From JAUWOY01 sp034431315 (GTDB lineage Bacteria > Chloroflexota > Anaerolineae > VGOG01): 24,413 nucleotides of DNA. Both the position numbers and the translations under genes were made by a program. This document shows positions 1-7,145 of this stretch, piece by piece. The DNA is taken from assembly GCA_034431315.1 (NCBI GenBank), contig DAOUDK010000117.1, forward strand, positions 1 through 24,413. The letters run 5' to 3'. The notes beneath the pieces are model-generated. The model saw only the letters and a list, made by a program, of their open reading frames with translations, did not search any database and was not told the origin of the DNA. Numbering within the stretch: position 1 is the first letter of the stretch; each line of letters starts with the position of its first letter.

Positions 1-4
1 CCGT

Positions 5-98
5 CGGTTGAGTAGCGCCAGCGTATCGAAACCAGGGCGAGCGGCGATTGCAAGACCCGTTCTTGGCTTCGATACGTCGCTCTGCTCCTACTCAGCCG
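5..98. repeat. Long imperfect inverted repeat (REP-like)
   Basis: The arms at about 5-33 and 65-98 are imperfect reverse complements; both contain a GTATCGAA/TTCGATAC block and a GAGTAG/CTACTC block. Such 'TTCGATAC...CTACTCA' palindromes are common intergenic repeats in high-GC genomes. A 79-codon open frame crosses it but has no ribosome-binding site or recognisable domain. The element lies upstream of the tetR promoter and may be the end of the preceding transcription unit. Confidence 0.55.
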
Positions 99-188
99 GC
101 GAACTGCGTAACTCCTGTTATGATATTCATCGGCGGGAAAAAGTCAAACGCAGTACCTGAGCCATTTGGCAATTTCTCAAAAGTCGTC

Positions 189-217
189 TTGACAATCTGC
201 CCAAGAAGTGATATAAT
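189..217 (+). promoter_or_regulatory. Consensus sigma-70 promoter of the tetR/ligase unit
   Basis: TTGACA at 189-194 and TATAAT at 212-217 are separated by exactly 17 bp, a perfect match to the sigma-70 consensus. The expected start of transcription falls at about 224-226, inside the palindrome at 221-244. This would be a strong promoter when the operator is free, as expected for an inducible, self-repressed gene. Confidence 0.85.
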
Positions 218-220
218 ATC

Positions 221-244
221 AACAGACCGACCGGTCTGTCTGTT
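221..244. promoter_or_regulatory. Palindromic TetR-type operator
   Basis: A 24-bp inverted repeat is centred on ACCGGT (230-235); only the pair 228/237 is mismatched. The half-site reads AACAGACCGACC. It starts 3 bp after the -10 box, so a bound repressor would block initiation. GACCGACCGGTC-type palindromes are typical targets of TetR-family repressors, and the gene starting 34 bp further on encodes one, so autoregulation is likely. Confidence 0.85.
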
Positions 245-277
245 TACCCTCTCTTTGCCTCAGGAAGGACATCCACA

Positions 278-871
278 ATGGATCTAAAACAAAGAATCAT
301 CCACGAATCCCTGAAGCTGTTTTCCATGAAAGGATTTGTAAGCACCTCTATCAACGATATTCTGGAGGCTGCGAATACTTCAAAAGGCGGATTCTATAAT
401 CATTTCGCCAGCAAAGAAGACCTGTTCTTCGCAGCCCTGGATGAGGCGCGAAGGATTTGGCGTAAAAAGTGTCTTGCAAGTTTGGATGAGATCGAAAGCC
501 CCCTCGGAAAGATCAAAGGGCTCCTGGTGAACTACAGAGACCGGTATCTCAAAGATACCGAGGATTTGCCAGGCGGCTGCATCTTCGTTACTTTCTCCGT
601 TGAACTGCCAGACCAGCGACCCCATTTGGCCGAAGAGGTTAATAAGGGATTTGTAGGCCTCAAAGCCATGCTCAAGAGAATGTTGAACGAAGGAAAGGAA
701 CTGGGTGAATTGGGCAATGATGTGAACATCGGCGCCGTGACAGAGATGTTGTTTTCCGGCATGGTGGGTGCTTCCGTCATTTACAGGGTGAATAAATCAA
801 CCGACAGCCTGGACAGATCAATCAACTCCCTGATCGGCTATCTTGAAGAACTGAAACCATACCCCGAATAG
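278..871 (+). CDS. TetR/AcrR-family transcriptional repressor
   Basis: This 197-residue protein has the normal TetR length. Its N-terminal helix-turn-helix lies at about residues 5-50, with the characteristic recognition segment TSKGGFYNHFASKEDLF. The variable C-terminal half would bind a ligand. The ATG is preceded by AGGAAGG with about 9 bp spacing. A consensus promoter and palindromic operator sit directly upstream, so it probably represses itself and the ligase gene that starts 27 bp after its stop. By analogy with TetR regulators next to acyl-CoA ligases, the inducer may be the ligase substrate or its CoA ester; that is inference. Confidence 0.93.
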   Translation: MDLKQRIIHESLKLFSMKGFVSTSINDILEAANTSKGGFYNHFASKEDLFFAALDEARRIWRKKCLASLDEIESPLGKIKGLLVNYRDRYLKDTEDLPGGCIFVTFSVELPDQRPHLAEEVNKGFVGLKAMLKRMLNEGKELGELGNDVNIGAVTEMLFSGMVGASVIYRVNKSTDSLDRSINSLIGYLEELKPYPE

Positions 872-898
872 CGTTGCTGTTGATCTCAGGAGACAAGC

Positions 899-2458
899 AT
901 GTTCTTTGGTGACTGGCTACAACGGCGCGAAATGCTTTCGCCGAACAAGGTCGCACTCATTGATGCCCTCCACGACAACCAGCCCATCACCTACCGGGAG
1001 TGGAACCAACGAGCCAACCAACTGGCTAACTTTCTGCGAGACGGGCTGGGAATCGGCAAAGGCGACCGGGTGTCCATCTATGCCCTGAACCGCGTCGAGT
1101 ACCTGGACGCACTGTTCGCCTGCAACAAGCTAGGTGCAATCCTGCACGTCATCAATTGGCGTCTGACGGTCCGTGAGTTGGAGGGCGTCATCAACGACGT
1201 CACCCCCCGCGTGCTGCTCTACAGCCAGGAGTTCGCCGACCAGGTAGACGACCTGCGCCCCCGATTGTCGTCAGTGGAACGCTTCATCGCTCTGGATCAG
1301 GCGACGAGTGACCAGGACTCGCGCTGGCCGACGGAGCGCGGCAACTGGCCCCGGACCCAGCCGCCGCCCGTCGAGTTGGACTGGGAAGACCCCTGGGTGA
1401 TTTGCTACACCGGCGGCACCACTGGTCTCCCAAAAGGCGCCATCCTGCACTACCGCTCCATCACCGCCAATTCGGTCAATACCATCGTCAGTTGGGGGCT
1501 GCGCCCCGACGACGTGATCCCCCAGTACATGCCCCTTTTCCACACCGGCGGCCTCCATTGTCTCACCACGCCGCTCGTCCACCTGGGCGGCGCCAACATC
1601 GTTTGCGCCGGCTTCGACATTGACCAACTCTTCGACCAGATCGAAAGCCTAAACGTGACCTTCTTCTTCGGTGTCCCGGCTATGCTGCTAGCCATAATCC
1701 AGCATCCGCGCTGGGAGTCGTTGGACCTGTCCAACGTGCGTCTGGTGATGTCCGGTGGCGGGACGTGTCCCACTGTCGTCTTTGAGGCCTTTTGGAAAAA
1801 GGGAATCGAGTTCAAGACTGGCTACGGCCTGACCGAGGCCGGCCCTAACACCTTCTGGCTGCCGACCGAGTACATGAAGAGCAAGATCGGCTCAGTCGGC
1901 CGGCCCCTGTTCCACATTGATGTCAAATTGGTTGACGAGGCCGGCGAGGAGGTCAACCCGAACGAGGTGGGCCACCTGCTGATTCGAGGCCCCCACGTTT
2001 TTGGCGGATACTGGAACCGGCCGGTCGCCACCGCCGAGACGCTCGTGGACGGCTGGCTGCACACCGGCGACCTGGCCCGCAGGGACGAAGACGGCGATCA
2101 TTACATCATGGGCCGCCTCAAGGACATGATCAAGTCGGGCGGGGAGAATATCTACCCGGCCGAGGTCGAAGACGTGATGCACAGCCACCCTGCCGTCGCC
2201 GAAGCCGCTCTCATCCCCGTGCCCGATCCCAAGTGGGGCGAGGTGGGCCGGGCCATCGTCGTGCTTAAACCCGGTGCTAGTTTGACCCAAACCGACTTGA
2301 GGAACTGGCTGCGTGAGCGAATGGCTCACTACAAAGTTCCCAAGTCGGTTTTGTTTGTGGATGCGCTGCCAAAGACAGGGGCCAACAAGGTGGATAAGCC
2401 TAGACTGAAAGAGTCACTGAATCTTGTCCCACATAGATTGAGGAACCGCCAATGTTAG
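899..2458 (+). CDS. AMP-forming acyl-CoA synthetase (fatty acid-CoA ligase family)
   Basis: This 519-residue member of the ANL superfamily activates a carboxylic acid to an acyl-adenylate and then to the CoA thioester in the cytoplasm. Visible landmarks are the P-loop YTGGTTGLPKG at about 170-180, the adenine-site motif GYGLTEAG at 308-315, GWLHTGDL at 385-392, the hinge and A8 segment KDMIKSGGENIYP at 408-420, and the C-terminal catalytic lysine in GANKVDK (Lys497). The length suits a medium/long-chain or aromatic ligase; the substrate cannot be read from the sequence. It follows the repressor by 27 bp, with AGGAGA upstream of its ATG, and overlaps the next gene by 7 bp. A second copy of its last ~50 residues lies at 2902-3066. 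Confidence 0.95.
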   Translation: MFFGDWLQRREMLSPNKVALIDALHDNQPITYREWNQRANQLANFLRDGLGIGKGDRVSIYALNRVEYLDALFACNKLGAILHVINWRLTVRELEGVINDVTPRVLLYSQEFADQVDDLRPRLSSVERFIALDQATSDQDSRWPTERGNWPRTQPPPVELDWEDPWVICYTGGTTGLPKGAILHYRSITANSVNTIVSWGLRPDDVIPQYMPLFHTGGLHCLTTPLVHLGGANIVCAGFDIDQLFDQIESLNVTFFFGVPAMLLAIIQHPRWESLDLSNVRLVMSGGGTCPTVVFEAFWKKGIEFKTGYGLTEAGPNTFWLPTEYMKSKIGSVGRPLFHIDVKLVDEAGEEVNPNEVGHLLIRGPHVFGGYWNRPVATAETLVDGWLHTGDLARRDEDGDHYIMGRLKDMIKSGGENIYPAEVEDVMHSHPAVAEAALIPVPDPKWGEVGRAIVVLKPGASLTQTDLRNWLRERMAHYKVPKSVLFVDALPKTGANKVDKPRLKESLNLVPHRLRNRQC

Positions 2459-2901
2459 TCGCCTCCACCCGCAGGCTCAAAATCCTGGCCGCTCTCGTCT
2501 GGTATGCCGGGGGCATTGTACTGCTGCTAAAGGGGAGCAGTCTGCTAGTCGAAGCAGAAGCGCTGAGACCAGAACAGAACTGGCCGTGGCTGGCTGTTGT
2601 TGCCGGGCTGTTCCTTGGCGGCTTGAAAGCGAAGTTTCTTTTCAGCGAAAATTGCCGGAAGAATCTGGACAGAATAGCCGCCCCGGAGCGGCCAAAGCCC
2701 TGGCAGTTTTTCAGGCCGGGGTTCTTTGTGATGTTAACGGTAATGATCCTGGCCGGCGCAACTTTATCCAGACTGGCGCATAACAATTACCCCTTCTTGA
2801 TCAGCGTGGGCACGTTGGATCTTAGCCTTGCCACCGCCCTGCTAGGGAGTAGTTACATCTTTTGGAAACACAAGGCACTTGGTTCTAGCAGCGCCGCCTG
2901 A
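2452..2901 (+). CDS. Small membrane protein of unknown function
   Basis: I do not recognise this 149-residue protein. It has about four hydrophobic segments (roughly residues 10-30, 45-60, 88-107 and 113-136), so it is probably an integral membrane protein. A charged loop rich in Lys/Arg/Glu lies between segments 2 and 3. It starts inside the ligase gene (ATG at 2452; ligase stop at 2456-2458) with GAGGAA 7 bp upstream, an overlap typical of translational coupling. Transport of the ligase substrate is possible but unsupported. Confidence 0.75.
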   Translation: MLVASTRRLKILAALVWYAGGIVLLLKGSSLLVEAEALRPEQNWPWLAVVAGLFLGGLKAKFLFSENCRKNLDRIAAPERPKPWQFFRPGFFVMLTVMILAGATLSRLAHNNYPFLISVGTLDLSLATALLGSSYIFWKHKALGSSSAA

Positions 2902-3066
2902 TCACTTGTCGCGGGTGGTGTCACTGCGAAACCCGGCACCGACCTGATTACCTGGCTGCGCGAGCGAATGACCCACTACAAAGTGCCCAAGTCGCTTGTG
3001 TTTGTGGATGTGCTCTCCAAGACAGGGGTCAGCAAGGTGGATAAGCCACGATTGATTGAGCAGTAT
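2902..3066 (+). pseudogene. Orphan C-terminal fragment of a second acyl-CoA ligase
   Basis: The frame from about 2902 reads ...AKPGTDLITWLRERMTHYK and then a GVSKVDKPRL segment, nearly the same as the ligase tail at about 2266-2415. The nucleotide sequences are also clearly similar (an offset of 647 bp aligns the two ATG codons at 2321 and 2968). No ligase body precedes it: the frame is closed by a TGA at 2899. The frame stays open to the TAA at 3172-3174 with unrelated sequence. It is a leftover of a paralogue or partial duplication; a methionine at 2968 has no ribosome-binding site and is not a credible start. Confidence 0.8.
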
Positions 3067-3173
3067 GGGGCGGGATTCGCTGGGGTGTTAATTGGCAGAC
3101 GTCTGCCTGACATGCCATTTGGCACAACTGAGGTTAGTGCCCCGCCAATACTGACTACATACAAGGAGGAGTA

Positions 3174-3857
3174 ATGAAACGGATTTTTGTCGCATCAACG
3201 CAACCGGAAGATTGGAAGCGTCTACTTGCTGACCCGGAAAAGCACTGGCGGACCGGCTTTTCTGCCAAATCATTGGCACATTGTTGGGAAGATACAGATA
3301 ATTTCCCTCAAGAAATCGCTCGTTTGTTTGCAGAATCGAACATTCCAGCGTTTCAAAACATAGAGGTTTTGCTGATATTGCCTGAGTACAAAGTACCGTT
3401 ACCTGGCGGCCGTAGACCTTCACAAAACGATATCTTTGTTTTGGCTAAGGCGCAAGGACAACTTATCAGCATTGCTGTAGAAGGGAAAGTCTCAGAATCG
3501 TTTGGCCCAGCTTTAGAGAAATGGAACGCGAAGGCATCCAAGGGAAAAACACGCCGGTTGGCGTTTCTAAAAGAGCAGTTGGGCTTATCGAAAGATCTAC
3601 CGCCGCACATTCGCTACCAATTGCTTCACCGCACGGCCTCAGCCGTTATTGAAGCGCAAAGGTTCAACGCGAAAAGCGCGGTGATGCTGGTGCATTCGTT
3701 TAGCCAAAGCGAAGAATGGCTTGAAGACTATCAAGCGTTTTTGAACCTGTTTGAAGTTACGGCTGAACCTAATCAACTGGTCTTTGTAAAACGCACACAA
3801 GGCATTGATCTCTACTGTGGTTGGGCTAGGGGTGACGCCAAGTATCTCAAAACGTAA
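3174..3857 (+). CDS. PD-(D/E)XK nuclease-like protein (DUF6946-like)
   Basis: This 227-residue soluble protein has no signal peptide. It matches my memory of an uncharacterised family (DUF6946-like), which needs a profile search. Glu64, Asp86 (QNDIFVL) and Glu103-Gly-Lys105 (IAVEGKV) have the order and spacing of a PD-(D/E)XK nuclease core, so a nuclease-like fold is plausible. AAGGAGGA at 3163-3170 gives a strong ribosome-binding site, and its ATG overlaps the stop of the preceding remnant frame. Base composition is lower in GC than the ligase region. The stop codon runs into a possible attC-like site, so it may be an integron cassette gene. Confidence 0.7.
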   Translation: MKRIFVASTQPEDWKRLLADPEKHWRTGFSAKSLAHCWEDTDNFPQEIARLFAESNIPAFQNIEVLLILPEYKVPLPGGRRPSQNDIFVLAKAQGQLISIAVEGKVSESFGPALEKWNAKASKGKTRRLAFLKEQLGLSKDLPPHIRYQLLHRTASAVIEAQRFNAKSAVMLVHSFSQSEEWLEDYQAFLNLFEVTAEPNQLVFVKRTQGIDLYCGWARGDAKYLKT

Positions 3858-3905
3858 CCACGCTATCGCGCCGCAAATCGGCGGCTGAACCGCGGGCCGT
3901 TAGGC
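3852..3905 (+). other. Possible degenerate attC-like site
   Basis: GTTAGGC at 3899-3905 fits the attC R' core (GTTRRRY), and TAAC at 3855-3858 overlapping the preceding stop could be the R'' side. Between them GCCGC (3870-3874) and GCGGC (3881-3885) form a stem. The L''/L' arms do not pair well, unlike the site at 4567-4691, so this is tentative. If real, it marks the start of the next cassette at 3900. Confidence 0.35.
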
Positions 3906-4056
3906 GGACCGCTGTGGGGTCAAAATCATCTTCTGTTGGTTTGACTTTCCAGGTCACGTCAGAGGCCCAGGCCGTGCACATCACTGGAGAGCTACGAAGT
4001 TAACTGGGAAGATAAGAGCAAATTGATGGCAAAGTCTGTAATTAAGGAGATGTACT
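3906..4056. other. Leader region before the cassette gene
   Basis: No open frame, terminator or clear promoter is visible in this 151-bp leader. It ends with AAGGAGA at 4044-4050, the ribosome-binding site of the gene at 4057. Long leaders of this kind occur in some integron cassettes. Confidence 0.4.
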
Positions 4057-4500
4057 ATGTCACTATCACCTAATGCTCAGGTCATATACAATTACCTTGT
4101 TAATGTGGTTGTTCCAAACAAACGTGTGGTAACTTATGGTGCAGTGAGTCAAGCAACCAATGTCCCCCTTGGCCCACCAGGCCAGAATCCTGTTGTAGAT
4201 GCACTGTATGAAATCTTTAAGAAGTGTGATGAGCGCAGGCTGCCTCCGATTACTTCAATTGTAGTTCAACAAGACGGGCAGTATGGCTCAACGGGAAGAC
4301 ATGGAATGCCTGGTGGAGGATATTTGGTTGCAGAGGCCAAAAGCCCTAATCGTACAGGCAGACGACGCGACCCCGGCTACCGCGATTGGGAAAAAACTTC
4401 TAGACCGCCTGACACTGAAACATGGAGATTGCGGAAAATGATTGAAGCTCACCAGGATTCCGTCTGGGACTACGATGCACCTTGGCCCTCCGCATTGTAA
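4057..4500 (+). CDS. Cassette-borne small protein, weakly alkyltransferase-like
   Basis: This 147-residue soluble protein is hypothetical. The stretch KRVVTYGAVSQATNVP followed by LPPITSIVVQ and a glycine-rich PGGGYL turn recalls the DNA-binding winged-helix domain of O6-alkylguanine-DNA alkyltransferase-like proteins. However, the alkyl-acceptor PCHR motif is absent, so any relation is to the non-catalytic fold only. The C-terminal third is rich in Arg/Asp/Trp. ATG at 4057 has AAGGAGA six bases upstream. An attC site lies 66 bp after the stop on the same strand, the normal layout of an integron gene cassette. Confidence 0.7.
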   Translation: MSLSPNAQVIYNYLVNVVVPNKRVVTYGAVSQATNVPLGPPGQNPVVDALYEIFKKCDERRLPPITSIVVQQDGQYGSTGRHGMPGGGYLVAEAKSPNRTGRRRDPGYRDWEKTSRPPDTETWRLRKMIEAHQDSVWDYDAPWPSAL

Positions 4501-4566
4501 GAAACAAGCCGAATCGGCTTAGGGGCGGCACGGTTTGGCAGGCGGTCCACGTCCGGCAGGGAACTC

Positions 4567-4691
4567 GCCTAACAAATCGCTCAAGCTGATGCCTACCGCT
4601 CAGCGCGTTTTCAGGTAGCTCTGGTCGGCAACCGCTTGGGTACGCAAGGGCCTCATGCTAATCCCGGCGCAGCTTAGCTCCGACGTTAGCT
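4567..4691 (+). other. attC: Integron attC recombination site
   Basis: The 125-bp site has, in order: R'' GCCTAAC (4567-4573), a 5-bp spacer AAATC, L'' GCTCAAGC (4579-4586), a central region, L' GCTTAGC (4672-4678), a 6-bp spacer TCCGAC and R' GTTAGCT (4685-4691). L'' pairs with L' except for one extra base, the extrahelical base that is a hallmark of attC. Spacer lengths match the well-known aadA-type site. R' is slightly off consensus (GTTAGCT instead of GTTRRRY). Its length is similar to Vibrio-type attC sites. No integrase is in view. Confidence 0.82.
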
Positions 4692-4771
4692 GCATAAGCA
4701 GGATGGACTGGTGATCTGCGGACTGAACAAAGCAGACCACGACGCACGAAGCAAAATAAGGTGGACACCAA
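4692..4771. other. Leader of the ketoacyl synthase gene
   Basis: No gene or terminator is seen between the attC site and the next start codon. AAGGTGG at 4758-4764 is the ribosome-binding site of the TTG-initiated gene at 4772. Any original promoter of the downstream operon may have been separated from the ligase by the cassette insertion. Confidence 0.4.
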
Positions 4772-5809
4772 TTGGAAGACGTGACATCAGAAAATCACGT
4801 ATCCGTCGGCATCGTCAGCGCGGGCATGTACCTGCCAGAGCCGGTACTGACGGCGGCCGACATCGCTGAGCAGAGCGGGCTGCCCGAATGGGTGGTTCGC
4901 GACAAGCTGGGCATCAACCAGAAGCGCATGGCCGGCCCGGACGACCATCCCAACCAGATGGCAATCTGGGCGGCTCAAGACTGTCTCTCCAAATGCGACA
5001 TCCCGCCGGATGAGATTGACGTGGTGCTCTGCACCACCGAGGAGTGGAAAGAGTACATTCAGTGGACGGCGGGCATTGACTTGGCGTACGAGATCGGCGC
5101 CACGCGGGCCTGGGGCATTGATCTGCACATGCGCTGCTGCACCACCATCAGCGCCCTCAAGCTGGCCAAAGACATGATGACGGCCGATCCCGACATCAAC
5201 ACCGTGCTCATCGGCGGCGGCTATCGCACCGGGGACCTGGTCAACCTGAAAAACACCCGCACCTCGTTTATGTTCAACATCGGCGCGGGTGCAGGCGCGC
5301 TGCTGCTGCGCAAGAACTGGCCGCGCAACCACGTGCTGGGCGCACACCTGATGACCGACGGCTCCATGAGCAAGCACATTCTCGTGCCCGCCAGCGGCAC
5401 CGTCCAGTTCCCCACCGACGAGGCCGTGGCCAAGGGATTGTTCTACGTTGACCTGCTGGCACCCGAGGCCATGAAAGAGCGGCTCAATGCGGTCTCGATG
5501 GACAATTGGATGCACTGCATTGACGAGGCGCTGCGCAAGAGCGGTTACACGCGGGCCGATCTCGGCTTTCTCAACATGATCCTCGTCAAAACCTCGGCTT
5601 ACCACGACATGCTCCAGCGCCTGGGTCTCACCGAGGAGCAAAGCGTCTACAACGCCGGTTACGGCCACATCGGCGAGCAGGACAGCGTCATCAACATCAT
5701 CGAGGGAGTGAAACAGGGCCGGCTCAAGGACGGCGACCTGATGATCATCGTTGGAGCAGGCATCGGCTACGTATGGGGCGCGGCCTGTGTGCGGTGGGGA
5801 GGTGAGTAA
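4772..5809 (+). CDS. Ketoacyl-ACP synthase III-like thiolase-fold enzyme
   Basis: This 345-residue protein has the FabH/KAS III length and overall pattern. The nucleophile motif is DLHMRCCTTISAL with Cys122. The C-terminal part matches the FabH pattern from the RLGL helix through GDLMIIVGAGIGYVWGAA. By manual alignment, the FabH His (HQAN motif) is replaced in an ILVKTSAYHDML segment, and the FabH Asn (GNTS) is replaced by His299 in GYGHIGEQDS. It may therefore use a different acyl transfer or condensation chemistry from FabH. TTG at 4772 was chosen because AAGGTGG lies 7 bp upstream; a GTG at 4781 is the alternative. It heads the run that continues with acyl-CoA dehydrogenase and ETF genes. 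Confidence 0.88.
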   Translation: MEDVTSENHVSVGIVSAGMYLPEPVLTAADIAEQSGLPEWVVRDKLGINQKRMAGPDDHPNQMAIWAAQDCLSKCDIPPDEIDVVLCTTEEWKEYIQWTAGIDLAYEIGATRAWGIDLHMRCCTTISALKLAKDMMTADPDINTVLIGGGYRTGDLVNLKNTRTSFMFNIGAGAGALLLRKNWPRNHVLGAHLMTDGSMSKHILVPASGTVQFPTDEAVAKGLFYVDLLAPEAMKERLNAVSMDNWMHCIDEALRKSGYTRADLGFLNMILVKTSAYHDMLQRLGLTEEQSVYNAGYGHIGEQDSVINIIEGVKQGRLKDGDLMIIVGAGIGYVWGAACVRWGGE

Positions 5810-5810
5810 T

Positions 5811-5831
5811 AACGTAAAACGTGAAACGTAA
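5811..5831 (+). repeat. Tandem heptamer repeat (AACGTRA x3)
   Basis: Three 7-bp units, AACGTAA-AACGTGA-AACGTAA, lie directly after the ketoacyl synthase stop. The same unit recurs after the acyl-CoA dehydrogenase gene at 7056-7076. Confidence 0.7.
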
Positions 5832-5890
5832 GCCTCACGCAATACGCAGTACACAGGATCTCAATACAAAAATAAGGAGGAAAGTTACAA

Positions 5891-7051
5891 ATGATAGACT
5901 TCACTTTTACCGAAGAGCAGGAGTTGTTCCGGCAAGCGGCGCGGGAGTTTGCAGAAACCCAGGTCGCTCCCAGGGTTCCCGAAATGGAGGAAACCGGGAA
6001 GGTCAACGACGAGGTTGTCAAGGCCCTGGGTGAGGCCGAAATGATGGCTATCACCATTCCGGAGGAATACGGCGGCCTGGGATTGGGCTACGTGGCCCGC
6101 CTCATCGCCCTGGAGGAGATCGGCCGGGTTTCGGTGGCCACGGCCATGATGCTCCAGGTTCTTGCCCTGGGCATCGAGCCGATTGTCAGCTTCGGCAGCG
6201 AGGAGCAGAAGAAGAAATACCTGCCCGGCTTGGCCACGGGGGAGCGGCTGGCCACGGTGGCCGTGACCGAGCCGACCGGAGGTTCTGACATCAAGGGCGG
6301 TCGCACGGCTTACAAGAAGGACGGCGACGCCGCTTCATCACATGTACGTAGCGGCTACGTCATCAATGGCCGCAAATGCTTCATCACCAATTCCCACATC
6401 GCCGACACCATCACCGTTCTGGCCAAGGACGAGGAGGATCCCGACGCTTTCTCTACTTTCATCGTGGAGAAAGGGATGGAAGGATTCCGGCCCGGACATG
6501 AAGAGCACAAAGTGGGCATGCGCGGCTGCAACACCGGCGAGCTGATTTTTGAAAATTGCCGGGTTCCCAGTGAAAATCTGCTGGGAAAGGAAGGGAAAGG
6601 CTTGCGGGTTGCCTTGAGCGCCATCGGCGGCGTCGGCAGGGGCGGCATGGTCGGCTGCGCCCTGGGACTGCACACCGCCTGCCTGGAAGCGTCCGTGAAA
6701 TTCGCCAATGAACGGGTTCTTTACGGGAAACCGATCAGCCGACTGCAAGCGATTCAAATCAAACTGGCGGAAATGAAGATTGATTTGGATGCAGGGCGAC
6801 TGCTGGGATATCGAGCGGCAGCCATGCAGGATCAAGGCCAACGGTCGAGCAACGAATTCGCCGTGGCCAAGTACTTCACCACGGAAGCGGCGCAGAAAGC
6901 GGCGAAAATGGCTGTTGACATCCACGGCGGCTATGGCTGCATGGAAGAATACGCAGTCACCCGCTACTGGCGCGATGCTGCCGTGCTGGGACCATCAGCC
7001 GGCACTTCCGACATCATGAAGGTCATCATCGCCCGCTGGGTGCTTTCGTAA
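5891..7051 (+). CDS. Acyl-CoA dehydrogenase family flavoprotein
   Basis: At 386 residues this is a full-length acyl-CoA dehydrogenase. It has an N-terminal helical domain (FTEEQELFRQAAREFA), the FAD/substrate motif TVAVTEPTGGSD (122-133), the middle beta-domain to about 235, and the C-terminal helical domain with VDIHGGYGCMEEY (342-354) and GTSDIMK (371-377). The catalytic glutamate of the short-chain type (EGT) is Ala370 here, and the isovaleryl-type position (about 249) is glycine. The active-site base is therefore not at either usual place; Glu96 is a candidate. It would pass electrons to the ETF encoded just downstream. AAGGAGGAAAG precedes the ATG. Confidence 0.93.
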   Translation: MIDFTFTEEQELFRQAAREFAETQVAPRVPEMEETGKVNDEVVKALGEAEMMAITIPEEYGGLGLGYVARLIALEEIGRVSVATAMMLQVLALGIEPIVSFGSEEQKKKYLPGLATGERLATVAVTEPTGGSDIKGGRTAYKKDGDAASSHVRSGYVINGRKCFITNSHIADTITVLAKDEEDPDAFSTFIVEKGMEGFRPGHEEHKVGMRGCNTGELIFENCRVPSENLLGKEGKGLRVALSAIGGVGRGGMVGCALGLHTACLEASVKFANERVLYGKPISRLQAIQIKLAEMKIDLDAGRLLGYRAAAMQDQGQRSSNEFAVAKYFTTEAAQKAAKMAVDIHGGYGCMEEYAVTRYWRDAAVLGPSAGTSDIMKVIIARWVLS

Positions 7052-7124
7052 GTAAAACGTGAAGCGTGAAACGTAAGGCTTGCCCGGCGTGAATCATCAC
7101 GTTTTACGCATCACGTTTCACGCG
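7052..7124. repeat. Inverted pair of tandem heptamer repeats
   Basis: The left arm (7052-7076) and right arm (7097-7121) match as reverse complements at 21 of 25 positions, with a 20-nt loop. Each arm is itself a 7-bp tandem array: AACGTGA-AGCGTGA-AACGTAA on the left and TCACGTT-TTACGCA-TCACGTT-TCACGCG on the right. It could fold as a hairpin between the dehydrogenase and etfB, but there is no T-tract, so it is not a standard terminator. Confidence 0.75.
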
Positions 7125-7145
7125 AAATGAAGCAGGATTTGTGCC

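Noticed and set aside
48..287. Plus-strand open frame before tetR
   Set aside because: It spans the REP-like palindrome, the promoter and the operator, and overlaps the tetR start; it has no coding character.
3094..3107. Perfect 14-bp palindrome GGCAGACGTCTGCC as an operator
   Set aside because: It lies in decayed sequence without a promoter. A single short palindrome there is not enough evidence.
2968..3174. A 68-codon gene starting at ATG 2968
   Set aside because: The ATG corresponds to an internal Met of the ligase tail, has no ribosome-binding site, and the homology extends upstream of it.
4787..5854. Long minus-strand open frame of 355 codons
   Set aside because: It is the mirror of the ketoacyl synthase gene. 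It is rich in His/Val/Gly without any domain, while the plus-strand product has clear family motifs.
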